Origin: an uncultured Mollicutes bacterium
GTDB lineage: Bacteria > Bacillota_I > Bacilli_A > RFN20 > CAG-826
Direction: 5' to 3'
NCBI GenBank assembly: GCA_900540395.1
Contig: UQFQ01000006.1
Coordinates: 29,237 to 93,236, forward strand
Length of the DNA stretch: 64,000 bases
Of the stretch, positions 24,519-34,480 are shown piece after piece (within the stretch, counting starts at the first letter, position 1; every line of letters starts with the position of its first letter). Position numbers and translations under genes: made by a program. The notes under the pieces are model-generated. The model was given only the letters and a program-made list of their open reading frames with translations. It had not been told where the DNA came from and did no database searches.

Positions 24519-27050
24519 TTAATAAAGTCTAATATCAAATTTGTTTTCGTAGACTCTAATGTTGTTTAAATCAAAGGTTAAATGCAATAAGTCACCGACC
24601 TTAACATCGTCTTTAACCGCAACATAAATAACATTTTTATTGATTAAACACTTTGCAAATTTTTCTTTACCATAATCTAAAATTTCTGTGACGTTAGCTT
24701 TTAAGCCGCCTTCACTTACACGTTTATAATCATAGTGAGAAATTTCATAACGATAATTTGATTTGAAAAGTTTTGTACCAAAGGCTTGAACAATTCTTCT
24801 TGTGATATCAAATGAGGATTCAACATAGTGACCATTAATACCAATATAGAATTTTTTGCACTTAAGACCTTCAGTTTCTTCTTCTTTATCAAATTTATCA
24901 TTTACTCTAGTAATCTTTGCTCTAATACTAGCTTTTTCATCTTTATCAGTAGTGTTCTTCAACTCAGCATATAAAGCATCAATTTCACTCTTTCTTGCTT
25001 CTTTAAGTTCAGCAAGTTTAGCTTGATATGCTTGTTTAAGTTCTTCAACACCTTGACCAGCGATTGCATTTAATGAACTTGCATTAGAAGAAATATCGTT
25101 GTTAATTGATGCATAAAGATCTTTAACTTCTTTTTCTCTATTTGCATAATCTGCTTTAATTTCTTCGACTGCTTTACGATCAGCATCTGAAATTGCTGCT
25201 TTTTTAGAATCTAATTCATTAATTCTTTCTTCATAAAGTTTCTTAGCAGCTTCATTAGCAGCTTTAAATTCAGCCCTAACTTTCTTTCTGCCATCTTTAC
25301 CTAAGTCCATCGTAGTTAGTTTGAATGTTAAATCAGTCTTATTGTTATCAATAGTTTCTTTATATTCGTTTTTATATTCTTTATAAAGATAATCATTAAC
25401 ACCATGTTTAGCAAGCTCAACTGATTTTTCTTTTTCTAACTCTTTAACTTTTTCTTCACAAATTGAATCGCTTAATTTACAAAGAGATTTAACTGCTCTA
25501 GTATTGTTTTCTAAGTTAGTGAATAAGCCTAAATAGGTGTCGTAAACAGATAATGGTTTGACGATATCGATTTCATCATCACCTTCTTTAATAGCAATTG
25601 ACTTATAATCAATATCAAATCTGACATCTTTTCCAACAGGATAAGCATCTTTAACGATAGCAAAGAATGTTCTACCACCAATTTTCAAATAACAAACTGT
25701 GGTTTCACCAATTACTTCATTATTAACAACCTTGGCTGTGAATTCACCATTTTCATTAATTTCAATAGCATCAGTTGGAACAAGGAATTTACCATCAGCT
25801 AAATCTTTACATTTAATAGCTGTAGGCAATTTTACACTTATACCAAGGAAATTAACCATATTATCTTTGACTGTACAATCGAAAACATTTTCCTTTGGAA
25901 TACGTGGAACAATAGTATCTTCTGTTGTTTTATCAAAGAAATGGGCTTTCTTCATATTAAAAGCAGCTTCAACAACATCACCAGGTTTTAAATTCATATA
26001 ACCATGGTTAGATTTTGCAATGACTCTAGTTGAAGATTCAACAAAGCCGTCTCCACCCATATTTAAGTCGCCATAAATAAGGGTTTCGCTTCCTAATTCT
26101 TCAAAGTGTGAAACTTTAATTTTCATTTTATTCTTGCTATTTGCAAGATCACTAGGTTCAAGTGAAATATCTTCACATCTTAAGCCAACCCAAACATGTT
26201 GTTTACCATTAAGATATGCAGGTTTAACCTTTAATAAATCTTCAAATGGAACATATAATTTGTTATCGCAATAATCAAAAGTTAATTCAACAATATCGCC
26301 TTGTCTCTTTAATGTAGCTTCGAAAAAGTTCATTTGAGGAGTTCCTATAAAACCTGCAACGAACTTATTTGCTGGGAAATTATAAAGATTTTGTGGTGAA
26401 TCAATTTGTTGAATTTCACCAAGTTTCATAACAACTACTCTTGTACCTAAAGTCATAGCTTCAGTTTGGTCATGAGTAACATAAATAAAAGTTGTTTGAA
26501 GTTGATTATGAATTTTAGCAATTTCAGCTCTCATTTCAGTTCTTAACTTAGCGTCAAGATTAGAAAGAGGTTCGTCAAGTAAGAATACTTTTGGATTTCT
26601 TAAAATAGCTCTGCCTAAAGCAACTCTTTGTCTTTGACCACCAGACATAGCTCTTGGTTTTCTATCTAAGAATTCTGTAATTTTTAATACATCTGCTGCC
26701 CATAAAACTTTTTTATGGATTTCTGCTCTTGGAACATGTCTTAATTTAAGACCAAAAGCCATATTATCATAAACAGTCATATGAGGATAAAGAGCATAGT
26801 TTTGGAAAACCATTGCAATATCTCTATCTTTTGGTTCAACATTGTTGACGAGTTCATCGCCAATGTATAATTCACCTGCAGTAATATCTTCAAGACCTGC
26901 AATCATTCTTAAAGTTGTAGATTTACCACAACCAGATGGACCAACGAATACAATAAATTCTTTGTCCTTAATTTTCATATTAAAGTTTGAAACAGCTTTG
27001 ACGCCATTTGGATAAACTTTATATATATTTTTTAAATATAAATCAGCCAT
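24519..27050 (-). CDS. Sugar ABC transporter ATPase (MalK/MsmX/UgpC type) with long C-terminal extension
   Basis: Residues 1-370 are a standard carbohydrate-importer ATPase: Walker A GPSGCGKST (37-45), signature MSGGQRQR (135-142), Walker B VFLLDEP (155-161), H-loop His193 and a TOBE/MOP-like regulatory domain. The usual protein ends near 370; this one has 843. Residues 385-490 form a second TOBE-like beta module, 530-730 a highly charged coiled coil (many Glu/Lys/Ala heptads), and 735-843 a third beta module ending DIRLY. The frame is open throughout, so this is a fusion, not an artefact. It powers the MalF-MalG pair encoded just upstream. Confidence 0.9.
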   Translation of the reverse strand: MADLYLKNIYKVYPNGVKAVSNFNMKIKDKEFIVFVGPSGCGKSTTLRMIAGLEDITAGELYIGDELVNNVEPKDRDIAMVFQNYALYPHMTVYDNMAFGLKLRHVPRAEIHKKVLWAADVLKITEFLDRKPRAMSGGQRQRVALGRAILRNPKVFLLDEPLSNLDAKLRTEMRAEIAKIHNQLQTTFIYVTHDQTEAMTLGTRVVVMKLGEIQQIDSPQNLYNFPANKFVAGFIGTPQMNFFEATLKRQGDIVELTFDYCDNKLYVPFEDLLKVKPAYLNGKQHVWVGLRCEDISLEPSDLANSKNKMKIKVSHFEELGSETLIYGDLNMGGDGFVESSTRVIAKSNHGYMNLKPGDVVEAAFNMKKAHFFDKTTEDTIVPRIPKENVFDCTVKDNMVNFLGISVKLPTAIKCKDLADGKFLVPTDAIEINENGEFTAKVVNNEVIGETTVCYLKIGGRTFFAIVKDAYPVGKDVRFDIDYKSIAIKEGDDEIDIVKPLSVYDTYLGLFTNLENNTRAVKSLCKLSDSICEEKVKELEKEKSVELAKHGVNDYLYKEYKNEYKETIDNNKTDLTFKLTTMDLGKDGRKKVRAEFKAANEAAKKLYEERINELDSKKAAISDADRKAVEEIKADYANREKEVKDLYASINNDISSNASSLNAIAGQGVEELKQAYQAKLAELKEARKSEIDALYAELKNTTDKDEKASIRAKITRVNDKFDKEEETEGLKCKKFYIGINGHYVESSFDITRRIVQAFGTKLFKSNYRYEISHYDYKRVSEGGLKANVTEILDYGKEKFAKCLINKNVIYVAVKDDVKVGDLLHLTFDLNNIRVYENKFDIRLY

Positions 27051-27065
27051 AAATATACTCCCTAA

Positions 27066-27935
27066 TTAACCTTTAACAGCGCCACCTGTAACACCTTCAA
27101 CATAGTATCTTTGTAACCAGAAGAATAAAACAACAATTGGAATAGAAACAAAGACACCGCCAGAACAGAATCTAGTAAAATACATACCACTTAAAGTTGG
27201 TTGAATCCACTTTTGTAAACCAACAGCAACTGTAAATGCTTCTTGAGATCCACGGCCGACAAGATAGTTAGCCATCATGAAGTCACCCCATGGAGCTAAA
27301 AATGCTGTTAAGACTGTATAAACAACGATAGGTTTTGATAATGGAATAATAATTCTCCAGAAAACAGTATTACGATTTGCACCATCAATTAACGCTGCTT
27401 CATCCAAAGATCTAGGAATTGTATCGAAGAATCCTTTAGAGATATAGTAGTTCATTGCACTACCAGCAATATAAACAAGGAATAATCCGAAGATACTTGT
27501 TTGTAAACCGACAGCTTGTAAAATCTTATAAATACAAATCATTCCAAGGAAGCCAGGGAACATGCCAATAATAAGCATGAATTTCATAAGTCCTTTTCTT
27601 CCTTTAAATCTTAATCTTGATAAAGCATAAGCTGTCATTAAGACTAATATTGTTTGGAAAATTGTAGTAAGGACAGCGATAATTAAAGTATTTAAATACC
27701 ATCTACCAAAGTTATATGCACTGTCTGTAAATAATTTGATGTAGTTATCTAAACCATATTGCCAATCCTCTGGAAATAAGGTTAATGATAAACCTGGGTT
27801 ATCAATTCTTAATGATTGAATAATTAAATAGAAGAAAGGGAAAACCCAGATAATTGAGATCAAAACCAAGATTACATAAATAATGGTATTTGATATAATT
27901 CTACGTCCCTTTTGTCCAATTTTTTTGCTTCTCAT
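27066..27935 (-). CDS. malG: Maltodextrin ABC transporter permease MalG
   Basis: 289 residues, six predicted helices. The inner-membrane EAA motif that docks to the ATPase is visible as EAALIDGANRNTVFWRIIIP, followed by LSKPIVVYTVLTAFL. The end VEGVTGGAVKG is the typical MalG C-terminus that reaches into the MalK dimer. Its start overlaps the malF stop by one base (TAATG), and the ATPase gene follows after 15 bp. With MalF it forms the channel for maltose or maltodextrins. Confidence 0.93.
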   Translation of the reverse strand: MRSKKIGQKGRRIISNTIIYVILVLISIIWVFPFFYLIIQSLRIDNPGLSLTLFPEDWQYGLDNYIKLFTDSAYNFGRWYLNTLIIAVLTTIFQTILVLMTAYALSRLRFKGRKGLMKFMLIIGMFPGFLGMICIYKILQAVGLQTSIFGLFLVYIAGSAMNYYISKGFFDTIPRSLDEAALIDGANRNTVFWRIIIPLSKPIVVYTVLTAFLAPWGDFMMANYLVGRGSQEAFTVAVGLQKWIQPTLSGMYFTRFCSGGVFVSIPIVVLFFWLQRYYVEGVTGGAVKG

Positions 27936-29434
27936 TATTGGAAATCCTCCTCGTTCTTTAAGCTCTTACTTCTAGAATAGAAGATTAATGAGAACACAGC
28001 ACAAATGATGAAGATTAAGATACCAATAACTGAGGCCATATCATATGATTGCTCATTAACAGTTAAATCATACAACCAAGTGATAAGCAAATCAGTTTGT
28101 CCTGCACTGTAAATCATTGCTGGATCAAGATTTGGTCCACCACCGGTTAAGAGGTAAATAATATTGAAGTTATTAATATTACCAACAAATGTTGTAATTA
28201 ATGATGGAGTCATAACAAACATCATGTAAGGTAATGTAATATTAACAAACATTCTATAAGGATTAGCACCATCAATTCTAGCTGCTTCGTATAAGTCTTC
28301 AGGAATATTAAGTAAAATACCTGTACAACTTAAAACGGTAAATGGAACACCAACCCATAAGTTGACTACAACAACAGTCACCTTAGCAATAGTTGGATCC
28401 ATCAAGAATCTAATTGGCTCAAGACCAATGGACATTAATAATTGATTATAAATACCATTATCTTGAAGCATTTTGCTCATTAAAAGCAATGAAACAAATT
28501 GTGGAACGGCAATAGTTGTAACTAAAATCGTTCTCCAAAGTTTCTTTAGCTTAATACCTTTTTTATTAATAACAACTGCAACTATCATACCAATAATGAA
28601 GTTGGTAAATGTTGCAAGAATTGCCCATAAAATGGTCCATCCTAAAACAACCCAGAAGGTATAAGTAAACCTTGCATTGTCACCTCCGCCAAGACCACTA
28701 CCACTAAGCATAGTTTGGAAATTGTCAAATCCAACCCATGTAAATAATTGATTTGGTGGGACATGAAGTGCATTATAGTTTGTAAACGAGACAAATATCA
28801 TGAAGATTAACGGAACAATAGTAAAGCAAACAAGACCAACCATTGGTAAAGCAAGAAGAGTAGCGTGATAATATCTATCGCCAAGGTGTGCTAAATCTTC
28901 TCTTCCATTAATCAGTTTTTTGTTAATTTCTTGCATTTCTTGTGCAGAATACGCTTGTTTTATCGATTGATACCAAACATATAAAGTGCAAAAAATAACT
29001 AAAATTGTTAAAACACTGTACAAAAGAATATTAAATGAATCATCACCGACAACGACGAAACCTGTGTCGTCTTTGCCAGATTCAACAGTTCCCAATGTAC
29101 CAAACTTTGAAATGTATTGTCCGCCAAAAAATATCATGTAAAGAATAAAAACAATTTCATAGATTAAAAATAAAAAACCTCTTAGAAATTGTTTTCTTGC
29201 AATGTTTCCAAAACCAAAAAGTATAAAAGAAAGTCTAGTTTTCCAATCGCCATATAAAGCAGCATCTCCTACTACCGAGAAAATGCTTTTGATTTTAGAA
29301 CCAAGGTTCTTAAATGCATAAGGTATTTTTCTAAAGAAACCTTTTGCTTTTTTGCCTAAACCCCTAAATCCCTTTGTGGTTTTATAAATGAATTTTCTTG
29401 GCTTTGACAATCCTAAATAAGCTAAATCTGTCAT
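27935..29434 (-). CDS. malF: Maltodextrin ABC transporter permease MalF
   Basis: I start at the ATG 29432-29434, which has AAAGGAG five bases upstream; an ATG 18 bases earlier would put that site inside the gene. The 499 residues comprise a basic, amphipathic N-terminal region (about 60 residues), two extra helices, a cytoplasmic stretch and the six-helix core with the EAA motif YEAARIDGANPYRMFVNITLP. The long N-terminal part is typical of MalF compared with MalG. Translationally coupled to malG downstream. Confidence 0.92.
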   Translation of the reverse strand: MTDLAYLGLSKPRKFIYKTTKGFRGLGKKAKGFFRKIPYAFKNLGSKIKSIFSVVGDAALYGDWKTRLSFILFGFGNIARKQFLRGFLFLIYEIVFILYMIFFGGQYISKFGTLGTVESGKDDTGFVVVGDDSFNILLYSVLTILVIFCTLYVWYQSIKQAYSAQEMQEINKKLINGREDLAHLGDRYYHATLLALPMVGLVCFTIVPLIFMIFVSFTNYNALHVPPNQLFTWVGFDNFQTMLSGSGLGGGDNARFTYTFWVVLGWTILWAILATFTNFIIGMIVAVVINKKGIKLKKLWRTILVTTIAVPQFVSLLLMSKMLQDNGIYNQLLMSIGLEPIRFLMDPTIAKVTVVVVNLWVGVPFTVLSCTGILLNIPEDLYEAARIDGANPYRMFVNITLPYMMFVMTPSLITTFVGNINNFNIIYLLTGGGPNLDPAMIYSAGQTDLLITWLYDLTVNEQSYDMASVIGILIFIICAVFSLIFYSRSKSLKNEEDFQ

Positions 29435-29500
29435 AAAAGCTCCTTTAATCATTTATAAATTCAGGACTCACCGAAGTGAGTCCTGGAAAATCTTAACCTA

Positions 29501-30952
29501 TTATTTAGTTGCTGATACAATATCAGATTGTAAATTTTCTAAAGTAGTTTTGATGGATTCTTCACTTCCGTAACCATCATCTGCGCCGGCTCTTGTCTTT
29601 TCAAATAAGTTTTTACCAAAAGCAGCAATTGGATCCCAGAAATTAGTTGGAGTTGAATCTTGAACTCTATATCCAATATTTTTACCTTCAGCATCGGTTA
29701 AAGCATATTGATCAGCTAATGCAGAAAGGAATGGGCTTTCTTGAACAGCTTTATCTTCTTGAGCTTTTAAGTTAGAAGGTCCTAGACCTGATGCGTTAAA
29801 TCTATCCATTGAAGCATCATAACCAGTTAAGAATTGAGCTAATTCTCTTAAAATAGTTAAGTTTTGTGGGTCTTTTCTTGCAAATGCAGAATATGGATTG
29901 ATACCCATTAACTTATAACCACCAAATGTTTTCCAAGTATATTTATTACCAGTACCACCTAATTGAGCTGTTTTTGATTCAAGTGTTGGTAAAACAGTGG
30001 CACGATAATTATCGCCCCATTTTTCTCCGAAAACAGCACCATTGTTCCAAGAAACAATACCTGCTAAAGGTTGATCTTTATTAGTGATATATTGGGTAAC
30101 AAGATCATTATAAGCTGGTGTCTGATCATCGGAATACATAAAGTGCTTACTAATTGATCCATCTTCGTTTGTATAACTATTTAACATACAACGTGCAGCT
30201 TCAAGACCGATTGTGTAATCTTTATTTCCGCCTTCTTCTTTATAACCAAACCAACATTCAGCAGATTCTTGTTTACCTTCACTATCAAATTTAATGGAAT
30301 AATCTCCACCTGTACCAAAGAAAACGCCGGATTCATACCATGCTGATCCACATGCCCATAAAGCTAAACCATTGCTCCAGTTATAGCCAGTTTCTTTGGA
30401 AACACCTCTTTCATCTAAAGCAGCGAATAAATCTCTGAATGTGTAACCTGCTTTAAGATTGTCTGTTTCTTCGTCCCAAACAGATGTTCCGACAAAAGCA
30501 TCTTTGTTATAGCAGAAAACATAACCGTTATCAGCTGAAACTGGATAGCCATAGTATTTGCCATCGATTTTACCTGCATCATTTGCAGCTTGCGTATGAT
30601 TTTCTTCAATCCATTTAGCATCTGCATCAGTTAAAGCAGCTGCTGCACCAATTCTAACAATGTTAGCTAATTGGTCATTAGCATAAGTGTAAATGGAAGC
30701 ACCGGATTGAACGTCAACAGCTAAAGCATCATAAGCTCCAGCATCACCATTTGTGCCATATTGGAATTCAATATCTGCATATTCAGGATTTGCTTCAACG
30801 AATTCATTCCATAAAGCTTTATATAAAGCTTCATGTTCAGATGGTCCCCAGAAAAGAATTCCTTCAAAAGAACCACATGATGTTAATGAAGCAGCTGTGC
30901 CAACACCAATGGCTGCTGCTGCGAATGCCATTAAAAGTTTAGTTTTTTTCAC
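29501..30952 (-). CDS. malE: Maltodextrin-binding lipoprotein MalE
   Basis: Extracytoplasmic substrate-binding protein of the importer. The start codon is GTG, eight bases after a perfect AGGAGG. The signal peptide ends in lipobox LTSC (Cys26), giving a membrane-anchored protein. The mature part has the family-1 binding-protein pattern: GILFWGPSEHEALYKALWNEF, then IDGKYYGYPVSADNGYVFCYNK, and many aromatic residues that would stack on sugars. 483 residues. It sits between malQ and malF, in the order expected for a maltodextrin operon. Confidence 0.93.
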   Translation of the reverse strand: MKKTKLLMAFAAAAIGVGTAASLTSCGSFEGILFWGPSEHEALYKALWNEFVEANPEYADIEFQYGTNGDAGAYDALAVDVQSGASIYTYANDQLANIVRIGAAAALTDADAKWIEENHTQAANDAGKIDGKYYGYPVSADNGYVFCYNKDAFVGTSVWDEETDNLKAGYTFRDLFAALDERGVSKETGYNWSNGLALWACGSAWYESGVFFGTGGDYSIKFDSEGKQESAECWFGYKEEGGNKDYTIGLEAARCMLNSYTNEDGSISKHFMYSDDQTPAYNDLVTQYITNKDQPLAGIVSWNNGAVFGEKWGDNYRATVLPTLESKTAQLGGTGNKYTWKTFGGYKLMGINPYSAFARKDPQNLTILRELAQFLTGYDASMDRFNASGLGPSNLKAQEDKAVQESPFLSALADQYALTDAEGKNIGYRVQDSTPTNFWDPIAAFGKNLFEKTRAGADDGYGSEESIKTTLENLQSDIVSATK

Positions 30953-31018
30953 TATAATTTCCTCCTATATAACTTTTAATTTCAATTTATATTAACTCTG
31001 CACGAGTTTAATATCGTT

Positions 31019-32530
31019 TTAATTACGTTCAGAATTATCAATCCACCTGGTTAGGATATCAGCCTTAGCTTTTTCGTTAGTCTTAAATAATTGTTCATCC
31101 ATTCTCCAAGACCAATTATCATCAGATAAGGTTGAAGGAAAGTTAATTCTAGCTTCTTTCCCTAAAGCGAAGAGATCCATAATTGGAATAATTGCCGCTT
31201 TAGCTTTATTCACAAAATTAAGTTCACACATCTTATAAGTTAATTCTTCATTTGTGAATTTCCTGCTGAATGGAATATTGAAGAATTTGCACTCCTTTTC
31301 CATTATGTTCAGCATTCTTTCCTTACTGTTTTCGTCTAAACTATCAATGAATTGACGTGTTGTAGTTGAGTCATGTGTTGCAGTATATGAGAAAAAGTTT
31401 TTAGTATAATTACTTGGTCTCCATGTACTCTTTGGATTATCATCATCGAATGCTTGTGTAACAATTTTCATTCCCGGATAACCAGTGTCACTCATTAGCT
31501 TTAAGAATTTAGCATCAATTAAGCCTAAATCTTCAGCAACTATTGGTAAATCTAATTTGTCTTTGAACAAATCCAAACCAGGACCACTAACCCAAACACC
31601 TCTTTCAGCCGTTTTATCACCAAAAGGAATAGCGTAATAATCACTAAAACCTTTAAAGTGATCAATTCTAATTAAGTCATATAAAGATAAAGCATTATTT
31701 ATTCTAGCGTTCCACCATTTATAACGTGACTTTTTGTGGTAAGCCCAATCATATAGTGGATTTCCCCAAAGTTGTCCAGTTGTACTAAACATATCTGGTG
31801 GTACTCCTGCTACTCTCTTTGGATAATGCCTTTCATCAAGTTCGAATAATTCTGGATATTTCCACACTTCAACTGAATCAAAGGCAACGTAAATAGGTAA
31901 ATCACCCATTAATTTTATTTTACTCTCATTTGCATATTTTTTAAGAGCAAAAAATTGTTTTAAGAACTCATATTGAGTCCACATATAGAAAAGGTACTCA
32001 TCTTTATATTTTGTTTTGATTGTTTGTTCAATTTGAGGTGAATATTTTTTTAGTTTTTCGTCCCATTCATACCATGGTTTTAAATTTTGGTGATCTTTAA
32101 TAACCATAAAAACTGCAAAATCAGAGTAATTTTTCTCTTTTTCAACGAAATCTAAAAATTCTTTATTATTTTTATCATAGCGAGCAAACGCTTTGCGCAA
32201 TACGTTTAATTTATTAGCAAAAAGAGCTCCATAATCAACTCTAGAAGTATTTTTGCCCCAATCAATTGAAGTCACATCTTCTTTATTTAGAAGTTTTTCA
32301 TCAATCAAAATATCTAAATCAATGAAATAATAGTTCATTCCATAATTAGATGGAGATTGATAAGGTGAATTCCCAAAACTAGTTACATTTAAAGGCAAAA
32401 TTTGCCAAATTCCGACTCCACATCTCTTTAAGAAATCGACAAATTCATAAGCTGCCTTCCCGAAAGTTCCAATTCCATAATTACTCCAAAGAGAAGAAAT
32501 CGGAAACAAAATTCCTGCAATTCGATCCAT
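31019..32530 (-). CDS. malQ: 4-alpha-glucanotransferase (amylomaltase, GH77)
   Basis: Transfers glucan segments between maltodextrins in the cytoplasm. GH77 motifs are intact: N-terminal GILFPISSLWSNYGIGTFG, GDLPIYVAFDSVEVW, the nucleophile region RIDHFKGF, the acid/base region IVAEDLGLI, and TATHDSTTTRQF with the third catalytic Asp. 503 residues, typical length. First gene of the malQ-malE-malF-malG-malK operon, expressed from a consensus promoter 37 bp upstream whose start region is covered by a LacI/CcpA-type operator. Confidence 0.95.
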   Translation of the reverse strand: MDRIAGILFPISSLWSNYGIGTFGKAAYEFVDFLKRCGVGIWQILPLNVTSFGNSPYQSPSNYGMNYYFIDLDILIDEKLLNKEDVTSIDWGKNTSRVDYGALFANKLNVLRKAFARYDKNNKEFLDFVEKEKNYSDFAVFMVIKDHQNLKPWYEWDEKLKKYSPQIEQTIKTKYKDEYLFYMWTQYEFLKQFFALKKYANESKIKLMGDLPIYVAFDSVEVWKYPELFELDERHYPKRVAGVPPDMFSTTGQLWGNPLYDWAYHKKSRYKWWNARINNALSLYDLIRIDHFKGFSDYYAIPFGDKTAERGVWVSGPGLDLFKDKLDLPIVAEDLGLIDAKFLKLMSDTGYPGMKIVTQAFDDDNPKSTWRPSNYTKNFFSYTATHDSTTTRQFIDSLDENSKERMLNIMEKECKFFNIPFSRKFTNEELTYKMCELNFVNKAKAAIIPIMDLFALGKEARINFPSTLSDDNWSWRMDEQLFKTNEKAKADILTRWIDNSERN

Positions 32531-32553
32531 AAATAAAACCCACTTTTCTTTTT

Positions 32554-32595
32554 TGAAAGCGCTTACATTATAAAATGTAATATTTTAGTTGTCAA
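32554..32595 (-). promoter_or_regulatory. Consensus promoter and operator of the mal operon
   Basis: On the minus strand TTGACA (32590-32595), a 17-bp spacer and TATAAT (32567-32572) form a perfect sigma-A promoter. The operator TGTAAGCGCTTTCA (32554-32567) begins in the -10 box and covers the transcription start, so a bound LacI-family protein would block initiation. It matches the cre consensus in every position. The regulator (MalR- or CcpA-like) is not in this window. Confidence 0.85.
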
Positions 32596-32809
32596 AATAA
32601 AAAAGTTGATAACTATCGATAAAAATTGAAGTTTAATTATAAAATGAATAATCTTTTTATTTTTTTATATCAATTTTTACATATTTGTTAAATTTGTTCG
32701 ATTGTTATCGTATTTTTAGTTGCTTTATATTATTGTTTTAAAAACCGATTATTATCTCTTTTTTTAGAATTTCTTAACATTTTATGAACTTAGTAAAGTT
32801 TTTAAAATG

Positions 32810-34328
32810 TCATTTATTTCTTTTAAATTTTATTAACATTTTTTTCATTTCGTCTACAATTCCATCACTTAAATCTGACCACAAAAATCTATATGTCCAG
32901 TTTTCTTCATTAACTGTACCAGGTTCATTAATCCTGCTTTCTTTACCCTGAAATAAAATATCTTGCATAGTAAAAGTAACATGATTTGCGCGACTTGCTA
33001 AAGCTAGTTTCATTAAGTATCTAGCTTTTTCAAATAGTGAAATAGACTCCTCGTTTTCAACTTTTAATTTGCGGGCTTCACTCTTAACTCTATTTTCAGC
33101 TAATATTTTTTGCTCTTCTGTCAGAGAACTCAAAAGGCCTTTTAAAGGCATATAGTCATGGCTTTCAAGATACAAATAAGTATCCTCGCTAATGTTTGAA
33201 GGAAGGCAGTTTTCAGTAAAAAATTTATCTTGGAAAAAATTTGGTCCAATTAACGTTAATGTCTCTAATTTAGATTCATTAATAAAATGTTGAGTATCTT
33301 CAGGATAAATACCTGTACTATTCGCAATTAATGGATAATCTTCTTTAACATCGTTTATAAAGTCAAGTCCAGGACCTTTAAAATATTTGCCCTTTTTCCC
33401 ATTTTTACTTCTAAAAGGGACTGCATAAGTTTTATAAAAACCCATAAAATGATTAACTTTAATTCTGTCAAAAAGAGAATATGCAGCATCTAAACGATAA
33501 CGCCACCGTTTATAATTAGTTGTCTTCATATATTCCCAATCATACATTGGGTATCCCCATTTTTGCCCTTCTTTGCGAAAATCATCAGGCGGAAATCCAA
33601 CAACAAAAGTTGGGATATTACGCTTATCAATCAAAAACAATTCAGGTGTCATATACATTGCGTCAGAGTTATAACTTAAAAAATGTGGAATTTCGCCAAT
33701 TATATCTATACCTTTACTTTTTGCATAATCGTGCATTCTTTTCCATTGTTTTTTAAAAATGTAAGCTAAAAATAGATAGTAGTCGATAGTATCATGATGA
33801 AAAGTCTCATATTCCTTTTTAATTTCAGAAGCATAATAACGATCTTCTAAACGAAAATCAAACCAGTTCTTGTCATTATTAAACGATTTAATAGTTTCAA
33901 AAAGTGCGTAATTATATCGAAAAGAATTGTTTTCTTTAAAACTCAAAAAATCGGGATCGGTTTTATCGAATCTCTTAAAGGCAGTTCTCAAAATTTTGTC
34001 TTTAGCAATTTTTATTTTGTTGTAATTTACTTTCCTAGGTGAATCTGAAAATTCAATCCCGGTAAAGTCACGACTATTTAAAATGCCATCTTCTACCAAT
34101 AAATCAAAATCTATAAAAAGATAGTTTAGTGAAAAAGCACTTGGTATATCAAAAGGAGAATTACCTTTACCAATATCCTCTACAGGCAATACTTCCCAAT
34201 AAGAAAAACCACATTCACTTAAAAAATCTATAAACTTATAAGCATTCTGTCTGCCCTAAAGTTCCGATTCCATACTTCCCTGGCAAGGAAAATATAGGTA
34301 ATAAAACGCCACATTCTTTACTACTCAT
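32810..34328 (-). pseudogene. Second GH77 MalQ homolog, frameshifted and lacking catalytic residues
   Basis: The intact 5' part starts at an ATG at 34326-34328 (MSSKECGVLLPIFSLPGKYG) and the frame breaks at a GGG run (34254-34256); removing one G restores NAYKFIDFLSECGFSYWEVLPV and about 500 residues in all. Alignment by eye with malQ shows more: the nucleophile motif RIDHFKGF has become KVNHFMGF (Asp to Asn), and the acid/base AEDLG has become ANSTG (Glu lost), while the third Asp (ESHD) remains. The protein could not be an active transferase even if the frame were restored. The 459-codon 3' part stays open, so decay is recent or the fold is still used for binding. Confidence 0.75.
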
Positions 34329-34480
34329 ATAATAAATTATCACTGAATTTTATTAAAAAGTTAACATTAAATATTCTTTATAATGTGATAAATAAGCCAT
34401 TTTTCTTAAATAAATTAAGATATTGTAAAATTTGCCTAGCCGTCTTGATTTTTAATATGCTCTTAATTAAGATAATTTCT

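Noticed and set aside
34385..34480. N-terminal extension of the plus-strand GH13 enzyme as a signal peptide
   Set aside because: The upstream ATG overlaps the likely -10 box, and the hydrophobic stretch is poorly placed; the protein family starts at the later ATG.
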